Source of the DNA: JBEIHI01 sp964655245 | GTDB taxonomy: Bacteria; Bdellovibrionota; UBA2394 | Direction: 5' to 3' | Length of the DNA stretch: 64,000 nt | NCBI GenBank assembly: GCA_964655245.1 | Contig: CAZZLQ010000002.1 | Location: 1-64,000, forward strand | Notes under the pieces: model-generated | Databases searched by the model: none | Seen by the model: only the letters and a program-made list of their open reading frames with translations | Told to the model about the DNA's origin: nothing | Program-made: the position numbers and the translations under genes | Part shown: one piece after another, positions 53,366 to 62,014 of the stretch | Numbering within the stretch: the first letter of the stretch is position 1 | Layout of the letters: every line of letters starts with the position of its first letter

Positions 53366-54220
53366 ATGGCGTCTATCAAGGTTATTAAAAAACGAATCAC
53401 TAGCGTTAAGAGCACGCAGAAGATCACGCGAGCGATGAAGCTGGTGTCGGCGGCGAAGTTGAAGCGAGCTACAGAGCGTGCTCAGCAGTCGAGACCCTAT
53501 GAAGACGAGCTGTCAAAGATGGTCACCAGTATCTTGGCCGACACGCGATGGACTTCAGGGCTTGCGGAGAAGCGAGAGCTGAAGAGAGTTGCCCTGCTTG
53601 TGTTTTCCTCTGACCGAGGGCTGTGCGGAAGTTTGAATGCAAATCTCTTTAAAGCTGTCAGCAAGCGCATTGCCGAGCTGAGCTCCCAGGGCGTGAGTGT
53701 TGAGATTGTCGCCCTCGGGAAAAAAGCATCGGACTTTTACCGCAAGCGAGGCGTTTCTGTTTTTGCGACTCACTCGGATCTGATTCGAAAGGGAAGCGCT
53801 GAGAAGATGGCGATTATCGCTCGGGAAATGCGAACGCTGTTCCGCGAAGGACGCTTTGATTCGGTCGAGGTTTTTTACTCTCGATTTATTTCAGCGATTT
53901 CTCAAAAGCCCACGCAGGTTCAGGTGTTACCATTTGAAGCGCCGACCGAGGGCCAATCTAAACAATGTTTGTATGAGCCGGGAAAAGTAGAGCTTCTCGA
54001 CTCTTTAGTTCCGATGTTGCTCGACTTTCAGCTTTACCGACTGCTCTTGGAGTCGATTGCATCGGAGCATGCCGCACGGATGGCAGCCATGGAGTCAGCG
54101 ACTAAGAATTCGAAAGAAATGATTGAGCGGCTGACCTTGTTGCGAAATCGGGCACGTCAGGCGTTGATTACAAAAGAATTGATGGAAATCATCGGGGGCG
54201 CGGAAGCTATTTCGGCCTAA
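53366..54220 (+). CDS. atpG: ATP synthase F1 subunit gamma
   Basis: The 284-residue shaft subunit starts MASIKVIKKRITSVKSTQKI and ends with RLTLLRNRARQALITKELMEIIGGAEAI, the canonical gamma termini. LVFSSDRGLCGSLNANL is also conserved. It is three bases after atpA. Confidence 0.96.
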   Translation: MASIKVIKKRITSVKSTQKITRAMKLVSAAKLKRATERAQQSRPYEDELSKMVTSILADTRWTSGLAEKRELKRVALLVFSSDRGLCGSLNANLFKAVSKRIAELSSQGVSVEIVALGKKASDFYRKRGVSVFATHSDLIRKGSAEKMAIIAREMRTLFREGRFDSVEVFYSRFISAISQKPTQVQVLPFEAPTEGQSKQCLYEPGKVELLDSLVPMLLDFQLYRLLLESIASEHAARMAAMESATKNSKEMIERLTLLRNRARQALITKELMEIIGGAEAISA

Positions 54221-54229
54221 GGAAAGGAA

Positions 54230-55666
54230 ATGAATATGGAAAAAACAACGGAAGTACTAGAGGGCGAAGTCGAGCAAATCATCGGTCCAGTTGTGGATAT
54301 TCGATTTGATTCAGGCACCCTGCCTCCTGTGTACGGCGCGATCACGCTGACGAATAAGGCTATTGGCGACCAAGAGGATAATCTCGTCGTTGAGGTTGCT
54401 CAGCATATCGGGGAGCGAACGGTTCGTTGTATTGCGATGGATGATACCAACGGCTTAAGCCGAGGCGGTAAGGCGAGATACAAAGGCCAGCAAATCACCG
54501 TTCCTGTTGGAAAGGGATCCCTCGGAAGAATTTTGAATGTTATCGGAGAGCCCGTTGATGAAATGGGACCCGTGAAGTCTACTCTTCGATGGCCCATTCA
54601 CCGCCATCCTCCGAGCTACGATGATCAGGTAACTGAGGTCTCCATGTTCCCTACAGGTATTAAGGTCATTGATCTTCTGGCCCCATATTCTCGAGGAGGA
54701 AAGATCGGTCTGTTTGGTGGAGCCGGAGTAGGAAAGACCGTTTTGATTATGGAACTCATCAACAACGTCGCCATGAAGCACGGGGGATACTCAGTGTTTG
54801 GTGGAGTTGGCGAACGAACCCGGGAAGGTAACGATCTCTGGGCCGAGATGAAAGAGTCGGGCGTTATCGACAAAACATGTCTTGTTTATGGACAGATGAA
54901 TGAGCCTCCAGGAGCCCGTGCCCGAGTCGCTCTGAGCGCCTTGACCGTTGCCGAATACTTCCGAGATCAAGAGAACCAAGATGTTCTCTTGTTCATTGAT
55001 AACATCTTCCGATTTACCCAAGCCGGCTCAGAGGTTTCAGCTCTCTTGGGACGTATGCCCTCAGCCGTAGGATATCAGCCCACGTTGGCGACCGAGATGG
55101 GCGAGCTTCAAGAGCGTATTACGACCACCAAAAAAGGATCGATCACGTCTGTGCAAGCGATCTATGTTCCGGCAGATGACCTGACGGATCCAGCGCCTGC
55201 AACAACGTTCTCTCACTTGGACGCAACAACGGTGTTGAGCCGACAGATTGCAGAGTTGGGAATTTATCCAGCAGTAGATCCTTTGGATTCAACATCACGA
55301 ATCCTAGATCCTCAAGTCGTTGGACAAGAGCACTATGCTGTTGCTCGACGAGTGCAGGCCACTCTGCAGCGTTACAAGGATCTGCAAGACATCATTGCGA
55401 TTCTGGGTATGGAAGAGCTTTCTGAGGAAGATAAGATCACGGTTGCTCGCGCTCGAAAAATTCAACGATTCTTGAGCCAGCCGTTCTTTGTTGCTCAGCA
55501 GTTCACCGGAATCCCCGGTGTGTATGTTGAGCTCAAGGATACGATTCGAGCCTTCCAAGAGATCTTGGATGGAAAGCATGATGATTTGCCTGAGCAGGCT
55601 TTCTACCTCGTGGGGACAATCGAGGATGCTGTGGCCAAAGCTCAGAAACTGGCGGAGGCTGCTTAG
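54230..55666 (+). CDS. atpD: ATP synthase F1 subunit beta
   Basis: The 478-residue catalytic subunit has P-loop GGAGVGKTVLIMELI, GERTREGNDLW, LFIDNIFRFTQAGSEVSALLGRMPSAVGYQPTL (as FIDNIFRFTQ and SAVGYQPTL), and ELSEED. The start has AAGGAAAGGAA upstream. It carries the nucleotide-binding catalytic sites. Confidence 0.97.
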   Translation: MNMEKTTEVLEGEVEQIIGPVVDIRFDSGTLPPVYGAITLTNKAIGDQEDNLVVEVAQHIGERTVRCIAMDDTNGLSRGGKARYKGQQITVPVGKGSLGRILNVIGEPVDEMGPVKSTLRWPIHRHPPSYDDQVTEVSMFPTGIKVIDLLAPYSRGGKIGLFGGAGVGKTVLIMELINNVAMKHGGYSVFGGVGERTREGNDLWAEMKESGVIDKTCLVYGQMNEPPGARARVALSALTVAEYFRDQENQDVLLFIDNIFRFTQAGSEVSALLGRMPSAVGYQPTLATEMGELQERITTTKKGSITSVQAIYVPADDLTDPAPATTFSHLDATTVLSRQIAELGIYPAVDPLDSTSRILDPQVVGQEHYAVARRVQATLQRYKDLQDIIAILGMEELSEEDKITVARARKIQRFLSQPFFVAQQFTGIPGVYVELKDTIRAFQEILDGKHDDLPEQAFYLVGTIEDAVAKAQKLAEAA

Positions 55667-55668
55667 AC

Positions 55669-55917
55669 ATGAGATTGCAACTGATGACTCCCGAGAAGAC
55701 TTTTTTTTCGGGAGAGGCATCGAACCTGGTGATCAACGCACAGAAAGGTCAGCTGACCATTTTGGATCAGCACGCCGATATCATAACGTTGGTGAAGCCG
55801 GGGCTGCTGCAGATTAAAACCAACCAAAACACTCTGAAGTTTGAGGTTTCAGACGGAGTTTTGAGGGTGGATGAGAATCGCTGCGCAGTTCTTGCAGCAT
55901 CTATAAAATCTATTTAG
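55669..55917 (+). CDS. atpC: ATP synthase F1 subunit epsilon, N-terminal domain only
   Basis: The 82-residue protein has the epsilon beta-sandwich (LMTPEKTFFSGEASNLVI, GQLTILDQHADIITLVKPG, DGVLRVDENRCAVLA). It stops where the C-terminal two-helix domain normally starts; usual length is ~130-140. No out-of-frame remnant is seen downstream, and the next gene comes in from the other strand at once (stop at 55918). The regulatory helices appear absent. Confidence 0.9.
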   Translation: MRLQLMTPEKTFFSGEASNLVINAQKGQLTILDQHADIITLVKPGLLQIKTNQNTLKFEVSDGVLRVDENRCAVLAASIKSI

Positions 55918-56499
55918 TCACTGCTTTTTGATCTTAAGGCCTATCCGCCCGCTCGGGTCTGTGTGAATGTTCACTTGGACTTGAGCTTGCGGGGAGGCCT
56001 TTTTGATTTGGTCGAGCTGTTGATCAAGCGCTTTGAAAAACTTGTCTCGTGACGGAGCTTTTTGGTTGTTGGTTTGCGCAAGCCTTAGAAACTCTTGGTA
56101 GGTTTGTTCAAAAGGATGAGTGGCTTGAGGGTCTGAAGGAGCCTCTTTCGGATGCGGGATGGGAGATCCGGCATCGCCCTTCGCCTTCAAAAGAAAACGA
56201 TCACGACGATAAGTCCCAGCTTCAATCTCTGCCAAAATCTTAGTCCACAGATTGTTAAGCTGGAGGTGCCGCGATTTGAGCGCTTGAAGCTTGAACTTGT
56301 TGGCAGTCACTTTGAGTTCGTGAGCGGGAATCGATTCGATGCCTCGCTTGAATTCCTCATGCTCTCGAGCGGGTGGACGCTTTTGGACCCCGGCGAAGTG
56401 CTGTTCATAAAGAGTTTTGAGAGTTTCAAGTCGGCGCTCTAGAGCGACAAGTGTGTCGTCGATTGTTAACCCAGGTTTGTTTTGTTTGCGCCCGTCCAA
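55918..56499 (-). CDS. Hypothetical helical protein (possible MXAN_5187 C-terminal-like)
   Basis: The 193-residue protein has no signal peptide. Residues ~20-95 form a charged helical segment (LKTLYEQHFAGVQKRPPAREH, and LAEIEAGTYRRD), like the C-terminal domain named after Myxococcus MXAN_5187. The match is from memory and tentative. A Pro-rich linker and C-terminal helix follow. It is convergent with atpC, stop to stop. Its start faces the next plus gene across 186 bases. Confidence 0.6.
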   Translation of the reverse strand: MDGRKQNKPGLTIDDTLVALERRLETLKTLYEQHFAGVQKRPPAREHEEFKRGIESIPAHELKVTANKFKLQALKSRHLQLNNLWTKILAEIEAGTYRRDRFLLKAKGDAGSPIPHPKEAPSDPQATHPFEQTYQEFLRLAQTNNQKAPSRDKFFKALDQQLDQIKKASPQAQVQVNIHTDPSGRIGLKIKKQ

Positions 56500-56607
56500 G
56501 CAAAAAGCCCTTGCTACTATTCTAGTCTGGTTGAGGGCATTGAGGTATCCGGGGGTTTGTCGCGGCGCAGAAGTCCCAGCAACATGCTTTTGCGGTGGTC
56601 CAAGCTA

Positions 56608-56628
56608 TTGAAATGGCTGTGATTTCAA
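56608..56628. repeat. 7-bp inverted repeat in divergent promoter region
   Basis: Arms TTGAAAT and ATTTCAA flank a 7-base loop in the 186-base gap before the pseudo-metzincin gene. It may be a regulator dyad. An AAGGAG RBS follows near 56670, before the start at 56686. Confidence 0.35.
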
Positions 56629-56685
56629 AAACGTTCTCAAGCACGATCCTTGCAAATCTCGACCCTAGGGAAGGAGTAATTCTAG

Positions 56686-58137
56686 ATGCGGGGAAATTTG
56701 CACTTATTGGTTGCGGTCATCTTGGTCAGTTTCTTGGCCGACAAACTTTCTGCCGCCGGTATTGAGCGGGGGGTCTTTGATTCAGTCGGTCTTCGGATTT
56801 TTCCAAAGCTGGCCGAGGATCTACCGGAAAATGCTCTGTTTCTTCCGGCTCAAATTCAAAGCCCATGCTCTCAGGATCCCAGCATAACCTGCATTCGGTG
56901 GAAGCTCGTCACCCCGGCCAGCATCCCTGTGAATGATGTTTTGCCCAGTATCATCAGTGGATTCAACGTTTGGAATCAGCAGCAGAATCTCAAGGTTCAG
57001 TTTGTCTATGCGGGGACCTCAACAGCTTCGGGAATCCCTTACGTAACTATTCCTGGAACTGAGCCCGCCGAAATTGCACGAGATGAATTTGGAAATCAGA
57101 TGGTGGCGGGGGATTTTCTGGTTTCATTTGTTCCGCCACAAGGAATGTTCTCTGAAGGAATGATTTCCTCAGTCGTGAAGTATCTTATTCCTCAGCTCGC
57201 CGATGCTAAAGCCAAGACACAGTGGGCGGGGATTTTTTTGAATCCAAGCTATCAGCCGAATACGGCCTACCAATTGACGAGGGTGATTGCTTCTGAAGCA
57301 GGTAGAGTTTTGGGCCTTTCTGGCAGTGCGATGAAGTCCTCGTTGCTTTATCCATTTTTGCCACCGACTCCCCAAATGGTTTCTCTGTCAGATGACGACC
57401 TTCTTTGGGCTAAGGAGTTACTTTCTATAGACGTGCCCGCCACTCTGGGCTCGATGTCTGGCTCAGTTGTTTCCGGTGAAACAGGAGATCCCGTTGTCTC
57501 CGCAGCTGTCTTTTTGATCCCGGCTGATGCTGCGGATGCATTCTCTCAGACTGCGGATTGGAGTCTAGCTAAGCATCAAGCATTTACTGATGAGTCAGGG
57601 GTTTTCGCGTTCAAGAGACTTACACCAGGAGACTACATTGTTGCTGTAGGTTCTTTGAAAGACTTTCAGCTTTCCAAGACAAGCTTTGATGACTTTACGG
57701 CAGCGCTAGGTTTTTCGGAAAATCTGGGGATCGAATTCTACGATGGGGCGGAGCGTGAGAGTAATCAGGAGCCATCTCTTAGCTTTTCTCCCTCGCTAGT
57801 CTACTTGGCCGCAGCGGTTCACGTCGTGGCGAGTGAGGAGACGACGGGGGTCGATTTCATCGCCAACGTCGCAGACCCTCAATTGGAGAAACGTTCTGCT
57901 CCGGGATCGTCCAATGAGACTCTTTCTCAATATGCATTTCAACTCGATGACCGGTTGAACTCAATGAGAGAGATGGACGCGGAGATGCCAAAAGGGAGCA
58001 GCAAGATGCGAGGCTGTTCTCTAGCGATGGGCGTTACCGTTAATCTTTTCGGACTACTTTTTGCTTTAGCCCTAGCGGCTCTGTTTGTAGTGGGTCGCCG
58101 AAGAGAATTGTCTCATTCTGAATCCCGGCGATTCTAG
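56686..58137 (+). CDS. Secreted pseudo-metzincin (matrixin-like) with C-terminal sorting-like tail
   Basis: The 483-residue protein has a signal peptide (LLVAVILVSFLADKLSA). The N-half resembles a matrixin-like domain: IRWKLV..., FNVWNQQ, and SEAGRVLGLSGSAMKSSLLY aligns with the metzincin zinc motif HExxHxxGxxH. The His positions are Ser, Arg and Gly, so zinc cannot be held in the usual way. A carboxypeptidase-regulatory-like beta domain follows (GSVVSGETGDPVVSAAVFLI to LTPGDYIVAVG). The C-terminus is RGCSLAMGV, a TM helix, then GRRRE, which resembles the MYXO-CTERM-type sorting tail. The 3' end overlaps the convergent ATPase gene by 98 bases. Confidence 0.7.
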   Translation: MRGNLHLLVAVILVSFLADKLSAAGIERGVFDSVGLRIFPKLAEDLPENALFLPAQIQSPCSQDPSITCIRWKLVTPASIPVNDVLPSIISGFNVWNQQQNLKVQFVYAGTSTASGIPYVTIPGTEPAEIARDEFGNQMVAGDFLVSFVPPQGMFSEGMISSVVKYLIPQLADAKAKTQWAGIFLNPSYQPNTAYQLTRVIASEAGRVLGLSGSAMKSSLLYPFLPPTPQMVSLSDDDLLWAKELLSIDVPATLGSMSGSVVSGETGDPVVSAAVFLIPADAADAFSQTADWSLAKHQAFTDESGVFAFKRLTPGDYIVAVGSLKDFQLSKTSFDDFTAALGFSENLGIEFYDGAERESNQEPSLSFSPSLVYLAAAVHVVASEETTGVDFIANVADPQLEKRSAPGSSNETLSQYAFQLDDRLNSMREMDAEMPKGSSKMRGCSLAMGVTVNLFGLLFALALAALFVVGRRRELSHSESRRF

Positions 58138-59323
58138 AAATGCTTTCAATATATCTTTGTCCGTCGCTGGATCGCGACAGCTGAACGATCACATGAATGG
58201 CTTGAGCGATATGTCTTCGCACAGCTCCAAGGGGCAGTGAGTTTCCAGCAGATAAAACCAAGCTTTCGATTCGGCTGATGGCTTCTCGAGTGGAGTTGGA
58301 GTGAATGGTGGTCAGGCAGCCGGAGTGGCCGGTGTTCATGGCTTGAAGCATTTCAAATGCCTCTACACCTCGAACTTCACTGACGATCATTCGGTTGGGG
58401 CGCATGCGAAGAGATTCGATGATAGACTGTCTGAGGCCCCCTCGTCCGCACTCAATCGAGACGGCGTGGGGATGTGGCCAGTCAATCTCGGCTTCTTCTT
58501 CGAGCACAACAATGCGCTCTTGGGGGTCAACCATCTCTACAAGGCTTCGAAGAAAGACGGTCTTTCCGGTGCTTGTGCCGCCAGAAATGATCACATTTTG
58601 ATGTGTGCGAATGGCTTCTCGAATGTACGCCATCTGCTCAGGACTTCCAAAACTTGAAGACTCGAGATCTTTGAAGCTTAAAGCGAACTTTTTTGTTTTA
58701 CGAATAGCAATGTGGGGCCTCTCGATGATTGGGGGAAGTGCTGCCTGAAAACGAAGCTTGCGTTCATGTCTCCACGAGAGCCAACCAGAAGCTGCTTGAG
58801 GACTGCTTGCTGCAACTTTCTTGATCAGGAATTGATCGCTTGAAAACTTCCATGGGGAGAGCTGAAGCGTACCACGATAATCCACATAGATGACATCTGA
58901 TCCGTTAATCAAAATCTCATCGAACTCTTCCTCCTGTGTGAGATAGGTCCAAAGCGCCTCATCGGAATCAGGCTGTCTAATAAAGTTAAAGGAGCGCTGA
59001 CGATCCTCTTTGATCGATTCAAAGGTGATGAGGTGGCCCTCAACTTCGAGCGTATCTCGATTTTCAAGTTGCGAGTCGAGAGAAAGGGTTTTGCCGTTGA
59101 GCTTCGACCCGGGTCGACGAAGGGGGTTAAGCACCCACCAATTTTGGCCATCACTTTTGATTTCGAGCACAAAGGGAGAGGAGAATGACTTGAGTTGAAC
59201 ATCCGCATGGGAGTCTGATCCAATGGTCACACTCTCAGCAGTCATTGAGATGACTCGCTTTCTCGGAAGCGAGTTCGGCTCGTTTGAGACTTTCTCCAAA
59301 ATGGTCAGCTGAGCCTTTGGCAC
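58040..59323 (-). CDS. cpaF: CpaF/TadA-type secretion ATPase with degenerate FHA-like N-terminus
   Basis: The 427-residue protein ends with the T2SSE ATPase: FDEILINGSDVIYVDYRG, Walker A ISGGTSTGKTVFLRSL, VVLEEEAEIDWPHPH, the Asp/Walker-B region SLRMRPNRMIVSEVRGVEAF, and the His box TGHSGCLTTIHSNS. The first ~105 residues have an FHA-like order (VTIGSDSHADVQL, then a beta run and SKLNGKTL) but lack G-R and S-x-x-H. It could power the Tad machine encoded at 1-10535. No tadB/C lies next to it. Confidence 0.85.
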   Translation of the reverse strand: MPKAQLTILEKVSNEPNSLPRKRVISMTAESVTIGSDSHADVQLKSFSSPFVLEIKSDGQNWWVLNPLRRPGSKLNGKTLSLDSQLENRDTLEVEGHLITFESIKEDRQRSFNFIRQPDSDEALWTYLTQEEEFDEILINGSDVIYVDYRGTLQLSPWKFSSDQFLIKKVAASSPQAASGWLSWRHERKLRFQAALPPIIERPHIAIRKTKKFALSFKDLESSSFGSPEQMAYIREAIRTHQNVIISGGTSTGKTVFLRSLVEMVDPQERIVVLEEEAEIDWPHPHAVSIECGRGGLRQSIIESLRMRPNRMIVSEVRGVEAFEMLQAMNTGHSGCLTTIHSNSTREAISRIESLVLSAGNSLPLGAVRRHIAQAIHVIVQLSRSSDGQRYIESISRIAGIQNETILFGDPLQTEPLGLKQKVVRKD

Positions 59324-59339
59324 TTAAATCTCCCGATTG

Positions 59340-59546
59340 TTATCCGCAGTAATTGGGATCTGATGGGTCCACCTGGTTACAAGGCTCCCCGCCGCCACCG
59401 CGGCCGCTTCCTCCGCAGCTATTGTCGACGATGTTTCGCTCGCCCCTGACTCCCCAAGACATGCCGACACCGGCACAGGGGTCATCCCCACAGGCTGTCA
59501 GAGCGGAAAGCAGAAACAGGGCAGTAATCAAACGGAGGCTAGTCAT
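59340..59546 (-). CDS. Small Cys- and Gly-rich lipoprotein
   Basis: From ATG at 59546 this is 68 residues: leader MTSLRLITALFLLSALTAC with a lipobox, then a mature chain of ~50 residues that starts CGDDPCAG, contains a Gly-rich GGSGRGGGGEPC, and ends in DPNYCG. It has five cysteines. An ATG at 59558 would add four residues. No family is known. It lies 16 bases upstream of the CpaF-type ATPase on the same strand. Confidence 0.55.
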   Translation of the reverse strand: MTSLRLITALFLLSALTACGDDPCAGVGMSWGVRGERNIVDNSCGGSGRGGGGEPCNQVDPSDPNYCG

Positions 59547-59660
59547 GTCTTTATGCATAGCAAAAGAGATGCCTGTTAGGGCGGCGCTGAAAGGGGTTGT
59601 GGCATGACTCTGTGCAAAATTTTCATAGTTTTCCCAGCATCCTTTTGCGCATCAGGTACC

Positions 59661-60506
59661 ATGAAGTTAGAGTCATCGATGATCGCTATGAGCACGCAGC
59701 CTAGGGGAGTTTACCTGACGATGCGCTGGCTATGGTTAGCCTTTGCAATTTCGTTGGTTATTCATTTTTCTCTACTCTTTTTTCTCTCGAAAGAATTCGT
59801 CTGGCTTTCAGACTCTCAGACTGATGACAACTGGGTTGAGGTGGAACTGGCTCCCATGAGTCAGATGCCCGTTCTTGATGTGCCTCAGCCGGCGACAAAG
59901 GACGTTCCCGATAAGGCCAAGTTTGCGAGTGATAAAAATATTAAGGTGGATGAAGAATCTTCCGGTCGGCAGCAGGCCGATGAGAGCTTGACCACCCGCC
60001 GGCCCCGCGCTCCATCTAAGCCCAAAACGGAGACATTCTCGCTCTCACAAGCAGATATCTTGAAAGAGGGCTTTGAGCGACAAACACTTTCGGATGAGCA
60101 ACGAGGAGCGCCGAGTGAGGCGTTTCTGAGGAAGCTTAAGCGGGGAGATGAGCTCAAGGTCAACGCTCAACTTTTTGATTACGGCCAGTACATCAATCGC
60201 ATGAGAGATAAGCTTGCGCAGCGATGGAATGCCAGGTCGGTCATCACGCCACAGATGTGGAGTCAGCGGGTCGTCCAGGTGAGCGTTGCGGTTATCCTGG
60301 ATAAGGCCGGAGAAATCGTTGAGCTTCGTAATCTCGCGACCTCGCGATTCAAAGCTTATGACGATGAGGCCCTCAGAACACTTCGCGACTCTGGTCCTTT
60401 CCCCAATCCCCCCAAGAGTCTCGTCCAGGAAGATGGGCTAGTCTACATGACGTGGAACTTTACTCTCAATCTAGACGGATGGGGCCAAAGACGAAACGTC
60501 GATTAG
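59661..60506 (+). CDS. TonB-like energy transducer protein
   Basis: From ATG at 59661 this is 281 residues. It has one N-terminal TM helix (RWLWLAFAISLVIHFSLLFF), a Pro/charged periplasmic linker, and a C-terminal TonB-type domain (VVQVSVAVILDKAGEIVELRNLATSRFKAYDDEALRTLRD as VVQVSVAVILDKAGEIVEL and FKAYDDEALRTLRD). It may carry proton-motive energy from ExbBD to outer-membrane receptors, or serve in a Tol/AglT-like system. The exact start is unclear; ATGs at 59604, 59679, 59688 and 59721 are also in frame. It overlaps convergent gcvPB by four bases. Confidence 0.72.
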   Translation: MKLESSMIAMSTQPRGVYLTMRWLWLAFAISLVIHFSLLFFLSKEFVWLSDSQTDDNWVEVELAPMSQMPVLDVPQPATKDVPDKAKFASDKNIKVDEESSGRQQADESLTTRRPRAPSKPKTETFSLSQADILKEGFERQTLSDEQRGAPSEAFLRKLKRGDELKVNAQLFDYGQYINRMRDKLAQRWNARSVITPQMWSQRVVQVSVAVILDKAGEIVELRNLATSRFKAYDDEALRTLRDSGPFPNPPKSLVQEDGLVYMTWNFTLNLDGWGQRRNVD

Positions 60507-62014
60507 TTTGCTGTCCAGCGAAGTCGTGGCTGTTTCTGCGCTCGGAGTTCGTCAACTTTCTTTCGGAAGGCTCGAGTCGGAGCATTCAAGACCACGTCCG
60601 GCTTCTCTTCACACTCCTTGGCGATCTGAATCATAACATCGCAGAATTGATCTAGCGTCTCCTTGGTTTCGCTTTCGGTTGGCTCAATCATCATCGCTCC
60701 CTGGACAACGAGCGGAAAATAAACCGTCATCGGGTGATAGCCGTAATCCATGAGCCGCTTTGCAATATTAAGAGTCTTAATGCCAAACTTATTTTGTTTG
60801 GTGTCCGAAAGAACGACCTCATGTCCGCAGGGGACATCGAAAGGAATGTCATAGTAGCCGCGAAGTCGGTGTCGAATATAATTCGCATTCAAGACCGCGG
60901 CGGAGGCGATCTGTCGAAGATAAGTATCTTTGCCGTCCGGAGTAGTTCCGATCGTTAGCATATAAGTCAGTGCACGAATGTGAATGGCAAAATTTCCGTA
61001 GTAACCCCCAACTCGTCCAATAGAGTCTGGAAGGTTTTCGTTGAAGCTAAAGCGGTTGCCGACTTTCTCAACAACGGGGGTGGGGAGGAACTTCTTAAGG
61101 TGTGCCCGAACGCCGACCGGGCCCGAGCCTGGGCCGCCGCCACCGTGTGGGGTTGAAAAAGTCTTGTGGAGATTGATGTGCATGATGTCGACGCCAAGAT
61201 CGGCGGGCTTTACGACGCCCACAATGGCGTTGAAGTTGGCTCCGTCCATATAAACCAAGCCGTCGACTGAATGGATGAGCTCAGCAATCTTGTGAATGTT
61301 CTCCTCAAAAAGGCCCAAGGTGCTGGGGTTGGTCATCATGATTCCCGCAATATCCGGAGTGAGAATCTTCTGAATATCTTCGACCTCAACAATGCCCCGT
61401 GGGCCAGTAGGTACTGGGACGATTTCGTAATTAATCATCGTGCAGGTCGCAGGATTTGTTCCGTGGGCTGAATCGGGAACGATCACCTTTGTTTTTTTGT
61501 TGCCCTTAGATTCGTGGTAGGCCCGCATGATCTTGATTCCAGTGTATTCGCCGTGGGCGCCGGCATTGGGCTGCAAAGTAAATCCATCTAAGCCAGTGAC
61601 AGCTGTGAGGAGTCCCTGCAGTTGGTGCTGAATGGCAAGCGCTGGCTGAAGAAAAGATTCATCCCAAAACGGGTGCATGGAGGCGAGTTTTGCATCCCGC
61701 GCCATTTCCTCGTTGATCTTGGGATTGTATTTCATCGTGCAAGAGCCAAGAGGATAAAATCCGGTATCAATGGAGTAGTTTTTTTGAGAGAGGCGAACGA
61801 AGTGGCGAACAATCTCATTTTCGGAGACTTCAGGAAAGCCTTCCACATGGCTCCGGAAGAGCGACTGCGGAATGATCTTTTTTGGATCAACATCGGGCAC
61901 ATCGATGGGAGGCAGAGAGTAAGAATTTCTTCCCTCGCGGCTCTTCTCAAAAATCGCCGGCTCCTCATGAGCCAGCTGGTTCGAGGCAATGCGGTCTTCA
62001 AGATTTAGGCTCAT
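60503..62014 (-). CDS. gcvPB: Glycine decarboxylase (P protein) subunit 2
   Basis: The 503-residue PLP subunit has SCTMKYNPKINE, GFTLQPNAGAHGEYTG, VPDSAHGTNPATC, YMDGANFNAIVG, and the PLP-Lys motif HINLHKTFSTPHGGGGPG. It pairs with GcvPA to decarboxylate glycine and load the methylamine onto GcvH. Its ATG overlaps the gcvPA stop by four bases. Confidence 0.95.
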   Translation of the reverse strand: MSLNLEDRIASNQLAHEEPAIFEKSREGRNSYSLPPIDVPDVDPKKIIPQSLFRSHVEGFPEVSENEIVRHFVRLSQKNYSIDTGFYPLGSCTMKYNPKINEEMARDAKLASMHPFWDESFLQPALAIQHQLQGLLTAVTGLDGFTLQPNAGAHGEYTGIKIMRAYHESKGNKKTKVIVPDSAHGTNPATCTMINYEIVPVPTGPRGIVEVEDIQKILTPDIAGIMMTNPSTLGLFEENIHKIAELIHSVDGLVYMDGANFNAIVGVVKPADLGVDIMHINLHKTFSTPHGGGGPGSGPVGVRAHLKKFLPTPVVEKVGNRFSFNENLPDSIGRVGGYYGNFAIHIRALTYMLTIGTTPDGKDTYLRQIASAAVLNANYIRHRLRGYYDIPFDVPCGHEVVLSDTKQNKFGIKTLNIAKRLMDYGYHPMTVYFPLVVQGAMMIEPTESETKETLDQFCDVMIQIAKECEEKPDVVLNAPTRAFRKKVDELRAQKQPRLRWTAN

